DNA from: Pseudomonadota bacterium | GTDB taxonomy: Bacteria > Desulfobacterota > Desulfobacteria > Desulfobacterales > Desulfobacteraceae | NCBI GenBank assembly: GCA_018816605.1 | Contig: JAHIVS010000688.1 | Location: forward strand, 1-5,444 | DNA length: 5,444 nt | Direction of reading: 5' to 3' | Shown: positions 1 through 5,444 of the stretch, piece after piece | Numbering within the stretch: position 1 is the first letter of the stretch | Layout of the letters: the number at the start of each line of letters is the position of its first letter | The notes under the pieces: model-generated | Databases searched by the model: none | What the model was told of the DNA's origin: nothing | Seen by the model: only the letters and a program-made list of their open reading frames with translations | Made by a program: the position numbers and the translations under genes

Positions 1-68
1 AAGAATATTGAAACGGATAAAATAAGTACAATTAGAAAAAACCTTTTACGTATTTTTTTTACTTTCAT
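1..68 (-). CDS. N-terminal start of a signal-peptide-bearing protein, partial
   Basis: An ATG at 68-66 on the minus strand opens a frame that runs off the left edge; 22 codons are visible. The product begins MKVKKIRKRFF and continues with LIVLILSVSIF. That is a basic n-region (five Lys and two Arg within nine residues) followed by a hydrophobic stretch, the layout of a Sec signal peptide or an N-terminal membrane anchor. A GAGG Shine-Dalgarno core at 80-77 lies 8 nt before the ATG, which supports the start. The protein is probably exported or membrane-anchored, but no mature sequence is visible, so its function and any lipobox cannot be judged. It lies downstream of the 231-270 terminator and so probably has its own promoter in 69-230. 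The main doubt is that only 22 codons are available. Confidence 0.6.
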   Translation of the reverse strand, partial: MKVKKIRKRFFLIVLILSVSIF

Positions 69-143
69 GTTGAATACCTCATAATCAATATACAATAATA
101 ATGTGAACGAATTATGAATAAATAATAGTACTTCGAATGTGTA

Positions 144-173
144 CTGATACCAAAAACCTGTACTTAGTGTAAA
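144..173 (-). promoter_or_regulatory. Candidate promoter for the left-edge gene
   Basis: On the minus strand, TTTACA (173-168) is followed after 18 nt by TATCAG (149-144), which is preceded by TGG (an extended -10 TGn). The match to the sigma-A consensus is 5/6 for the -35 and 4/6 plus TG for the -10. It lies about 75 nt before the ATG at 68. In AT-rich DNA such matches are common, and an alternative pair, TTGGTA with TACTAT 17 nt on, overlaps it. Confidence 0.22.
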
Positions 174-207
174 CATAAATATATGCTTAGAGCATAGTTT
201 GATGTTT
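171..207. repeat. Imperfect inverted repeat upstream of the left-edge gene
   Basis: AAACAT (171-176) pairs with ATGTTT (202-207), and inside this TATGCT (182-187) pairs perfectly with AGCATA (191-196) around a TAG loop. A symmetric 5x5-nt interruption separates the two stems. The dyad overlaps the proposed -35 element at 168-173, so it could be an operator or a 5'-leader hairpin. There is no T-tract making it a terminator. Function is unknown. Confidence 0.35.
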
Positions 208-230
208 CCATATTGGGCAAAAAGTATAAA

Positions 231-270
231 AAGAAGCATTTAACCCGGTTTTAAGGGGTAAATGCTTCTT
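231..270. terminator. Strong rho-independent terminator, probably bidirectional
   Basis: AAGAAGCATTTAACCC (231-246) pairs with GGGGTAAATGCTTCTT (255-270), a 16-bp stem with one A-G mismatch around an 8-nt loop. On the minus strand the stem is followed by TTTATACTTTTT, and on the plus strand by the T-rich GTTCTATTTTATTT. The minus direction fits the local gene order best: it would terminate the methyltransferase remnant at 294-389 and any readthrough from merA before the left-edge gene. Confidence 0.8.
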
Positions 271-293
271 GTTCTATTTTATTTATGTCTTTG

Positions 294-389
294 TTATGCC
301 GTTTTTAAAGAAAGCAATGTCACACTCTCAACGTGCGTTGAAAAAACCAAATTGCTTGCAAAATCAACCTTGTGTGTATTGAAGTAACA
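294..389 (-). pseudogene. 3'-terminal remnant of an RlmD/RumA-like 23S rRNA uracil methyltransferase
   Basis: The minus frame between a TGA (392-390) and a TAA (296-294) encodes 31 residues ending VFSTHVESVTLLSLKTA. The block F-x-x-T/S-x-HVE-x-V-x-LLS is the characteristic C-terminal signature of TrmA/RlmD-family SAM-dependent uracil-C5 methyltransferases, where it follows the catalytic and NPxR-type motifs. Those upstream motifs are absent here in all frames I read, so only the tail survives. A strong terminator lies 24 nt downstream in the same orientation, as expected for an authentic gene end. The residues just before the motif (VDFASNL) diverge from the usual VDxFP, so the break probably lies near position 360-390. 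The match was made by eye on a short segment. Confidence 0.5.
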
Positions 390-401
390 TCAAAAACGGC
401 T

Positions 402-460
402 AAAATATGTTTCCCCTTACATGGTTGAAAACCGTCTATAATACCAAAGAAACATATTTT
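402..460. repeat. Perfect 12-bp inverted repeat with a nested hairpin
   Basis: AAAATATGTTTC (402-413) and GAAACATATTTT (449-460) are exact inverted copies separated by 35 nt. Inside, ATGGTT (421-426) pairs with AACCGT (430-435; one U-G pair) around GAA, giving a second stem. On the plus strand the outer stem is followed by TTGATTTTTA, which could act as a weak terminator tail. Other options are a structured RNA segment or a transposon-end relic. It lies between the methyltransferase remnant and merA, in the merA 3' flank. Confidence 0.5.
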
Positions 461-678
461 TTGATTTTTACTATTAAATTATTAGATCAAAGTACCATCG
501 TTGATTTCTACATCAAAAGATTGATTTGTAGGGTATAAATCCCCTTTACTTAACTGTTTAAGGTAATCGATGTTAAAACAATTTAGCACCCTAAAATTAT
601 AGCTTTACCAAGAGGATAATCGAAAGCAACTATTGAATAAGTCTTATATATACCAATTCAGTTCTGCCTAATTAATGA
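461..678. other. Non-coding merA 3' flank with small hairpins
   Basis: No credible coding frame is seen on either strand. It holds a small hairpin, CTACA-TCAA (508-516) with TTGA..TGTAG (521-531), and a short AGGG/CCCT stem (530-533 with 542-545). It also contains the diverged repeat listed at 530-593. No convincing terminator follows the merA stop directly, so merA transcripts may continue to the hairpin at 231-270. Confidence 0.4.
530..593 (+). repeat. Diverged direct repeat, copy A, ending in a TTTAGCACCCTA box
   Basis: This segment aligns by eye with 2911-2976 in the same orientation. Both begin AGGGT-TAA-TCC, share ACTGT-TAAGGT in the middle, and end with the identical 12-mer TTTAGCACCCTA (582-593 here). 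A few small gaps are needed and the left half is weaker. In copy B this sequence immediately follows the serine-recombinase remnant, so copy A is probably the relic of a second related element end. Copies A and B flank merA and the recombinase remnant, about 2.4 kb apart. Confidence 0.5.
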
Positions 679-2319
679 TTAAACTGCACAACAAGATAAA
701 TGAGAAACATCTTTTTCAAGCGAGAGGATTGCTAACTTAAGTCCTTCTGACATGGTTAGATATGGAACCATCGTATCTTTTAAATCTTGAATCGTTAATC
801 CGAATTTGATGGCCAATGTGGCTGAGTAAATGATCTCACCAGCATCCTCAGCCAAAATATGTACACCTATAATTTTGTTAGTTGCTTGATCAACAACAAT
901 TTTGAAAAGACCCCTAGTGTCATGATTGACGAGTGCTCTTGGCACCATTTCTAAATCAATTGTTCGTGAAACTGTTGAGTATCCTAGCCTGTTTGCTTCA
1001 TGTTCAGTGTAGCCAACAGATGCGATTGAGGGCGTCGTGAATATGACACTAGGCACATATCTCAAATCTATCTTCTTTTTAACATTACCAAATGCGTTAT
1101 CCATAACTACTCCACCTTGATAAGCTGCAACGTATACAAACATAGGACCACCAGTGACATCACCAGCTGCATAAATATTTTCATTGCTAGTTACACCGAA
1201 ATCGTTAATTAATATCTCGTTTGTATCACCAAGTTTAACTCCAGCTAAATCAAGATTCAAATCTTCTGTACTAGGAGTACGTCCGGCTGCAACGAGTAGT
1301 GCTTCACTTTCTAAATATGTTTTCTCGTTGTTTTTTGTGAAATGAATCTGAATCAAATCCTGGTTCTTTTCAACTTTGTCATAAGAAATATCATTGATCA
1401 ATTCAATACCATCAGTCTTTAGTATTTCCTCCATTTTAATCGATATTTCTGAATCATACTCTTTTAATAAATAATGACTTCTTCTTAAAAAAGTAACTTT
1501 TGATCCCAAATTTTTTAACATTTGCCCGAGTTCTAGTGCAATATATCCAGATCCGATAATAACAATACTTTTAGGTGTTTTTTTTAATTCTAGTAATGTA
1601 GTACTGGTCAAATAATTAACCTGATCTAACCCCTTTATATTGGGAATCACAGGCTTAGAACCTGTCGCAATCAAGTATTTATCTGCAGTATAAACGTTGT
1701 TATTGACTGAAATTTGACTACTATTGATAAATCTTGCGTGTCCTTTAATAAGTTCAATTTGATAAACATCTAGTAAGTTTATATATTTTTTTTGTCTTAA
1801 CTGGTCAACTAAATGATTCTTTTGGTCAATCAGTTGTTCAAAATTTACCTCGTTTGATGATATATTTAATCCTTGAAAATTGTGGCTCTTTGAAAATTGA
1901 TTTATATAACCTGCACGAATCATGGTTTTTGATGGCACACATCCAACGTTAACACATGTGCCTCCAATCGTATCCCGTTCTATAATTGCTACCGTCTTAC
2001 CATATTCTTTAGCCTTAATTGCTGCAGAAAAAGCAGCACTGCCTGATCCAATAATAATTAAATCAAAATCTTTTTTATTGGATGTGCTGTCTTGTGCTAT
2101 ATGATTCTCTTCATGTACAGATTTCAAATAATATGGTGTTTTACTCAATGCCAATTCAACATCTTTAAAAGAAATGCTTTCAGTTGAGACAAATTGAGCA
2201 ACTCCTGTTTTATTATCAACATCAATGATTTTAACTTCTATAGACCCTAAAGCTTTTTCTACATGGATTTCACAGGCATCACATGTCATACCTTGAATAA
2301 CTGCTTCATACTTTTTCAT
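679..2319 (-). CDS. merA: Mercuric reductase MerA with one N-terminal HMA domain
   Basis: This cytoplasmic FAD flavoenzyme reduces Hg(II) to volatile Hg(0) using NADPH. Residues 1-68 form a heavy-metal-associated domain with GMTCDAC (Cys13, Cys16). The FAD-binding GSGSAA is at 91-96, and the redox-active GTCVNVGC has Cys122 and Cys127. The nucleotide-binding GSGYIALELG is at 256-265, the second FAD motif AAGDVTGG at 384-391, and the dimerisation domain from about 422. MerA-specific residues are present: Tyr179, Tyr520 and the C-terminal Cys543-Cys544 pair. These match the known Bacillus RC607 residues Tyr264, Tyr605 and Cys628/629 at a constant offset of 85, as expected if one of that protein's two HMA domains is absent. 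The length of 546 aa is typical for single-HMA Gram-positive MerA. The ATG is preceded by AAGAAAGGT (2335-2327), 7 nt away. No merR, merT, merP or merB is adjacent, which is unusual for a mer locus. Confidence 0.96.
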   Translation of the reverse strand: MKKYEAVIQGMTCDACEIHVEKALGSIEVKIIDVDNKTGVAQFVSTESISFKDVELALSKTPYYLKSVHEENHIAQDSTSNKKDFDLIIIGSGSAAFSAAIKAKEYGKTVAIIERDTIGGTCVNVGCVPSKTMIRAGYINQFSKSHNFQGLNISSNEVNFEQLIDQKNHLVDQLRQKKYINLLDVYQIELIKGHARFINSSQISVNNNVYTADKYLIATGSKPVIPNIKGLDQVNYLTSTTLLELKKTPKSIVIIGSGYIALELGQMLKNLGSKVTFLRRSHYLLKEYDSEISIKMEEILKTDGIELINDISYDKVEKNQDLIQIHFTKNNEKTYLESEALLVAAGRTPSTEDLNLDLAGVKLGDTNEILINDFGVTSNENIYAAGDVTGGPMFVYVAAYQGGVVMDNAFGNVKKKIDLRYVPSVIFTTPSIASVGYTEHEANRLGYSTVSRTIDLEMVPRALVNHDTRGLFKIVVDQATNKIIGVHILAEDAGEIIYSATLAIKFGLTIQDLKDTMVPYLTMSEGLKLAILSLEKDVSHLSCCAV

Positions 2320-2353
2320 ATGTTTTACCTTTCTTATTTTAGTTGTTTAATTC

Positions 2354-2385
2354 AGTGTACACATTATATCTAATCTAACTGTCAA
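2354..2385 (-). promoter_or_regulatory. Candidate merA promoter region
   Basis: On the minus strand a perfect TTGACA lies at 2385-2380. TACACT (2359-2354) follows after 20 nt, a spacing close to the 19-20 bp of MerR-controlled promoters. A perfect TATAAT (2368-2363) lies between them, but only 11 nt from TTGACA, too close to be its partner. GTGTACAC (2355-2362) is an 8-bp palindrome overlapping the -10 candidate. No clear MerR-type dyad is seen between the hexamers. merA has its own ribosome-binding site, and the leader of about 35-50 nt would be reasonable. Confidence 0.3.
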
Positions 2386-2473
2386 TAATATTGTATCATG
2401 TCCCGAGGATGCTTTCTCTTTATATCCACTTTATTGACGTAAATACAAAGTCTTCTTAAAAGATCTGGATATC

Positions 2474-2857
2474 ATGACAACCATTCAAAGGGTAATTAAA
2501 TCAACCATCAAGGTTGATGATGTTGAAAGTATCATTGAAAAGTTAACATTAGAAAGAGACGAAAACGAAATAGCATTATCCAATCTAATTGATACAAAGG
2601 TAAAAAAACCAGATATTCCAGAATCAATATTTAATGCCAAGTATAGAGAATACTCGGATCGACTTAAAGTTCTAACAGCAGAGATTAACAAGCTTGAACT
2701 TGAACACGTAAAAAATTATGATACCAAAAAACGTATGGATAAAATAGGTGAGATTTTAGGTAAAAAGAATTTAGTCATCGATGAACTTGATTCAGAGATA
2801 TTAAGTACATTCATCTATAAAATGATATCAGTCAGTCCAAATGAGATCGTATGCTAA
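2474..2857 (+). pseudogene. C-terminal remnant of a large serine recombinase
   Basis: The 127-residue frame has the character of the C-terminal end of large serine recombinases: a Glu/Lys-rich coiled coil (about residues 15-85, including FNAKYREYSDRLKVLTAEI), then DELDSEILSTFIYKMISVSP, which corresponds to the family's terminal E-D-x-x-L-x-x-L-I-x-K-I-x-V segment. The N-terminal catalytic domain (Ser nucleophile), the DNA-binding recombinase domain and the zinc ribbon are all missing. The ATG has no ribosome-binding site; the frame is open back to a TGA at 2435-2437. After the TAA at 2855-2857 the same frame stays open to a TAG at 2975-2977 inside the first repeat box, so the original gene may have extended further. 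It lies antisense to both metal genes and is presumably inactive debris of an integrase. The family call rests on pattern, not a search. Confidence 0.65.
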
Positions 2858-2910
2858 ATTGCCAATACGAACTACACTCATTTTATCTCATCACCTAAAG
2901 AGTATTCAAA

Positions 2911-2976
2911 AGGGTTTAAGTCCTCCGTCACTTTACTGTCTAAGGTTTTGAGGTTTAATACAACTTTAGCACCCTA
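2911..2976 (+). repeat. Diverged direct repeat, copy B
   Basis: This is the partner of 530-593. It starts AGGGTTTAAGTCC, contains ACTGTCTAAGGT and ends in TTTAGCACCCTA (2965-2976). It overlaps the possible readthrough tail of the recombinase remnant and leads into the box array. The shared orientation of the two copies means recombination between them would delete merA and the recombinase remnant as a circle of about 2.4 kb. Confidence 0.5.
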
Positions 2977-3041
2977 GCCTTCAAATCGTGTAAAAATTTT
3001 AGCACCCTAGTGTCATATATATGTAATTTTCTAGCACCCTT
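2965..3041 (+). repeat. Array of three TAGCACCCT boxes with 32-33 bp period
   Basis: TTTAGCACCCTAG occurs exactly at 2965-2977 and 2998-3010, and a third, slightly changed copy TCTAGCACCCTT begins at 3030. Each core is preceded by a T/A-rich lead resembling TGTAAAAxTT. Start-to-start distances are 33 and 32 bp, about three helical turns, so all boxes would face the same side of the DNA. A fourth copy lies at 582-593. Phased short repeats of this kind suit protein-binding sites such as transposase sites at an IS end. No transposase gene is present to confirm this. Confidence 0.6.
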
Positions 3042-3065
3042 AATTTATGGCTTAATGAAGCTGTT

Positions 3066-3119
3066 TTTATTAGAGACTTGTTAAAAAACATAACCGTAAA
3101 TTGAATAAACTCTAATAAG
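3066..3119. repeat. Inverted repeat in the cadA 3' flank
   Basis: TTATTAGAG (3067-3075) and CTCTAATAA (3110-3118) are perfect inverted copies, extended by one T-G pair, separated by 34 nt. It begins 16 nt beyond the cadA stop, the right place for a terminator. However, on the minus strand the stem is followed by AAAACAGC with no T-tract, and the stem is AT-rich, so it would be weak at best. Confidence 0.35.
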
Positions 3120-3134
3120 TTAGTATAATTTAAG

Positions 3135-5444
3135 TTAATTATTAATTTTATAGTTATATTTGAGTACCCTCATTGCATTTAGTACTGCTAATAATGACAC
3201 CCCGACATCAGCAATCACGGCTTCCCACATAGTTGCGATTCCGACAGCTCCTAAGGCTAGAAACAAGAGTTTAACTCCTAATGCGAAGTATATGTTTTGC
3301 CATACAATCTTTCTAGTTCTTTTTGCCACAAAGACCGCAGTACCTATCTTAGAAGGTTCATCATTCATAATCACGACATCAGCTACATCGATGGCTGCAT
3401 CGGCACCGAGTCCACCCATAGCAATTCCAATATCAGCTCTCGCTAATACTGGTGTATCGTTGATACCATCACCTACAAAGAACAGCTTCCCTCTGCTCGA
3501 TTTTTGCAGTAATAACTTCTCTACAATATTGAGCTTATCTTCAGGCAACAATTCGCTATGAATTTCATCGATATCTAACTCTTGTCCAACTGCATCAGCA
3601 ACTAATTTCTTGTCACCAGTTAGCATGACAGTTTTTTTAATGCCTAATGACTTCAACATTTTGATAGCTGCTTTTGAGTCTTTCTTTATCTGATCTGAGA
3701 CAACAACATTTCCAACATATTTTCCATTGATAGCGATGTATATAATTGAACCCAACGAAACAGATTCCTTGAATTCAACACCTTCTCTTTTCATCAATCT
3801 AGCATTCCCGATTGCAATGATATCATTTTGATAAGTTGCTTTTACACCGTGTCCAGATATTTCTTCAACATCAGTAATTAAACTTTGATCTATTTCTTTA
3901 TTGTATTTATTGACGACTGAGACAGCGATAGGATGATTAGAAAAACTTTCCACATAAGCTGCTTTTTCGAGCAACTCTTCTTGTGTTGCACCATTAGCTG
4001 TATTGATTTCAGTCACTGTAAACGTTCCCTCAGTCAATGTGCCAGTCTTATCAAAAACTGCAATCTCAATGTTATTTAATGCTTCTAGGTAGTTTCCACC
4101 TTTAACTAAGATACCATTTCTTGATGCAGCTCCAATACCACCAAAGAAACCAAGCGGAATCGATACAACGAGTGCACATGGACACGAAATAACTAAGAAT
4201 ATAAGTGCTCTGTAGATCCATTCCTCAAAAGTTGCACCTTGTATAACGAGTGGTGGTATTACCGCAATCAAAACAGCCAACGAAGTGACAATTGGAGTAT
4301 ATACTCGTGCAAATTTAGTGATAAAATTCTCGGTTGGTGCTTTTTTGCTGGTTGCATTTTCAACCATTTCAAGTACCTTAGAAACAGTTGATTCGCTTGC
4401 GAGTTTGGTAACTTTAACGGTCAATAAACCATTGATATTAATACAACCAGAGAGTACCATCTCACCTTTTGTAACATTTACAGGCACAGATTCTCCTGTT
4501 AGAATTTTTGTGTCAATTGTGGAAGCTCCTGACAACACTTCACCATCAAGCGGAATTCTTTCGCCTGGTTTAATGATCATTATCTCTCCAGTTTGAACGT
4601 CTTCAACACGCATTTCCACAGAAGTGTTGCCTTTTTTAATCGTTGCGACATCAGGTCTGATTGACATCAATTTTTTTATGGATCTTCTGGATCGATTGAC
4701 TGCTATGTCTTGGAAAAATTCACCGACCTGATAAAAAATCATAACTGCAACTGCTTCAGGATGCTCTCCAATAGCAAATGCACCCATAGTTGCTATCGTC
4801 ATTAAGAAGTTTTCATCGAACACCTTACCTCGATATATGTTATTGACTGCCTTCAGTACAACTTCTCCACCGATGATGAAATAACTTAGTATAAGTAATA
4901 CATAACGAAAAACCGTTCCTTCAGCAATCAATAATCCTCCAATAAATAGTAAGATACCTATACCGAAGATGATTAAATCTTTCGTCATTGATGATTCTTC
5001 ATCCACGTGATCTTCATTCTTCACATTTGATTGTGCTATCGTTACGCCAGGTTCAATTTTATCAATAATTTTTTGAACCTTTTCTTCTATACGTTTTTGA
5101 TCTAGCGAATTTTTGAATTGAAGTGTCAGTTTTTTTGCTATAAAATCAACGTTGGCACCTAAAATTCCTTCGGTTTTGTTTAATTTTTCTTCAATCTTAG
5201 CCGCACAATTTGCACAGTCTAAACCATCTATTGCATAAATGACATTTGGGGTTAGTTCACATACCTCGACATCACCCTCTTCATCTTTCACAATTTTTTT
5301 AATCGTGTCAAATAGTCTTGCAGTATCAGTTGAATCCGCAACTTGTACCTTGATTTCTTTTGTAACAAAGTTTAAATAACCTTCCTCAACTCCGTTTAAC
5401 TTCTTTATCTTTTGTTCAATCTTATCTGCACAACTCGCACAGCT
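3135..5444 (-). CDS. cadA: P1B-2 (Zn/Cd/Pb) cation-exporting ATPase with tandem HMA domains, N terminus cut by the window
   Basis: This membrane ATPase exports soft divalent cations such as Cd, Zn and Pb. The frame is open to the right edge, so the GTG at 5291 is not the true start; 769 residues are visible and are numbered here from the edge. Two HMA domains are present: SCASC (Cys2, Cys5) and GLDCANC (Cys77, Cys80). Eight membrane segments lie at about 156-174, 178-200, 212-226, 230-246, 381-400, 409-438, 718-735 and 739-761. The actuator TGES starts at 316, the metal-site CPC is 421-423, the phosphorylation motif DKTGT has Asp465, the SNHP motif is at 502-505, TGD at 609-611 and GDGIND at 658-663. 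Lys725 and Asp746 keep the 21-residue spacing of ZntA Lys693/Asp714, supporting the Zn/Cd/Pb class over copper. cadA versus zntA cannot be separated by sequence alone. No cadC-type regulator is visible; it could lie upstream outside the window. Confidence 0.94.
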   Translation of the reverse strand, partial: SCASCADKIEQKIKKLNGVEEGYLNFVTKEIKVQVADSTDTARLFDTIKKIVKDEEGDVEVCELTPNVIYAIDGLDCANCAAKIEEKLNKTEGILGANVDFIAKKLTLQFKNSLDQKRIEEKVQKIIDKIEPGVTIAQSNVKNEDHVDEESSMTKDLIIFGIGILLFIGGLLIAEGTVFRYVLLILSYFIIGGEVVLKAVNNIYRGKVFDENFLMTIATMGAFAIGEHPEAVAVMIFYQVGEFFQDIAVNRSRRSIKKLMSIRPDVATIKKGNTSVEMRVEDVQTGEIMIIKPGERIPLDGEVLSGASTIDTKILTGESVPVNVTKGEMVLSGCININGLLTVKVTKLASESTVSKVLEMVENATSKKAPTENFITKFARVYTPIVTSLAVLIAVIPPLVIQGATFEEWIYRALIFLVISCPCALVVSIPLGFFGGIGAASRNGILVKGGNYLEALNNIEIAVFDKTGTLTEGTFTVTEINTANGATQEELLEKAAYVESFSNHPIAVSVVNKYNKEIDQSLITDVEEISGHGVKATYQNDIIAIGNARLMKREGVEFKESVSLGSIIYIAINGKYVGNVVVSDQIKKDSKAAIKMLKSLGIKKTVMLTGDKKLVADAVGQELDIDEIHSELLPEDKLNIVEKLLLQKSSRGKLFFVGDGINDTPVLARADIGIAMGGLGADAAIDVADVVIMNDEPSKIGTAVFVAKRTRKIVWQNIYFALGVKLLFLALGAVGIATMWEAVIADVGVSLLAVLNAMRVLKYNYKINN

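Noticed and set aside
298..400. GCCGTTTTT (298-306) and AAAAACGGC (392-400) with inner stems, resembling a multi-branched riboswitch
   Set aside because: A 9-bp inverted pair within 100 nt is expected by chance in a window this size, no known riboswitch core was recognised, and most of the span reads better as the methyltransferase C-terminal remnant.
2363..2385. TTGACA/TATAAT as a consensus merA promoter
   Set aside because: The two perfect hexamers are only 11 bp apart, too close for sigma-A recognition as a pair.
2435..2437. TGA read as Trp, making the recombinase frame longer (Mycoplasma code)
   Set aside because: All three Trp codons in the ATPase are TGG, and the residues gained upstream do not look like a recombinase zinc ribbon.
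1922..2691. Frames at 1922-2104 (plus, inside merA) and 2485-2691 (minus, opposite the recombinase remnant)
   Set aside because: Each is the complement of a frame with recognisable protein features; neither shows a domain or a good ribosome-binding site.
2965..3041. CRISPR array
   Set aside because: Repeat cores are only about 12 bp, there are three of them, and the intervals are AT-rich with shared lead sequences rather than unique spacers; no cas gene is present.
2999..3091. A 30-residue minus-strand frame beginning MFFNKSLIK
   Set aside because: No convincing ribosome-binding site, it runs through the repeat boxes and ends inside one of them, and it resembles no family I know.
3160..4596. 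Plus-strand open frames at 3160-3561 and 4285-4596 inside the ATPase gene
   Set aside because: They are antisense to strongly conserved ATPase motifs and have Ser/Thr/Ile-rich composition typical of shadow frames.

Overview
The window is AT-rich, low-GC DNA of Firmicutes/Tenericutes character. Shine-Dalgarno-like sites are visible, and all three Trp codons in the cation ATPase are TGG, so there is no sign of the Mycoplasma TGA=Trp code. A relative of Acholeplasma, Izemoplasma, Haloplasma or the Erysipelotrichia would fit, but that placement is inference. The two large genes are metal-resistance genes, both on the minus strand: a mercuric reductase (merA) and a Zn/Cd/Pb-type P1B ATPase (cadA/zntA-like). 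The DNA around them is debris-rich and looks like a remodelled mobile resistance island.

Layout. Positions 1-68 (minus) hold the start of a gene encoding a signal-peptide-like N terminus, which leaves the window on the left. Positions 69-230 are its upstream region. A strong hairpin at 231-270 looks like a bidirectional terminator. Just to its right, 294-389 (minus) encodes what looks like the last 31 residues of an RlmD/RumA-type 23S rRNA uracil methyltransferase, with the rest of that gene missing. Positions 390-678 are non-coding, with a perfect 12-bp inverted repeat (402-460), smaller hairpins, and a diverged copy (530-593) of a sequence that recurs at 2911-2976. merA occupies 679-2319 and has its own ribosome-binding site. 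On the opposite strand, 2474-2857 is the C-terminal coiled-coil remnant of a large serine recombinase. It is followed by three TAGCACCCT boxes spaced 32-33 bp apart (2965-3041). cadA runs from the right edge to 3135 and is incomplete at its N terminus.

How the parts fit together. MerA reduces Hg(II) to Hg(0) in the cytoplasm, and the ATPase exports soft divalent cations across the membrane. Both carry CxxC heavy-metal-associated domains. No merR, merT, merP, merB or cadC is present in the window. The recombinase remnant, the duplicated segment around merA, the box array and the orphan methyltransferase 3' end together suggest an integrative element that has accumulated insertions and deletions. 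I found no clear undescribed functional system. The least explained items are the periodic box array with its extra copy beyond merA, and the structured segment at 402-460.
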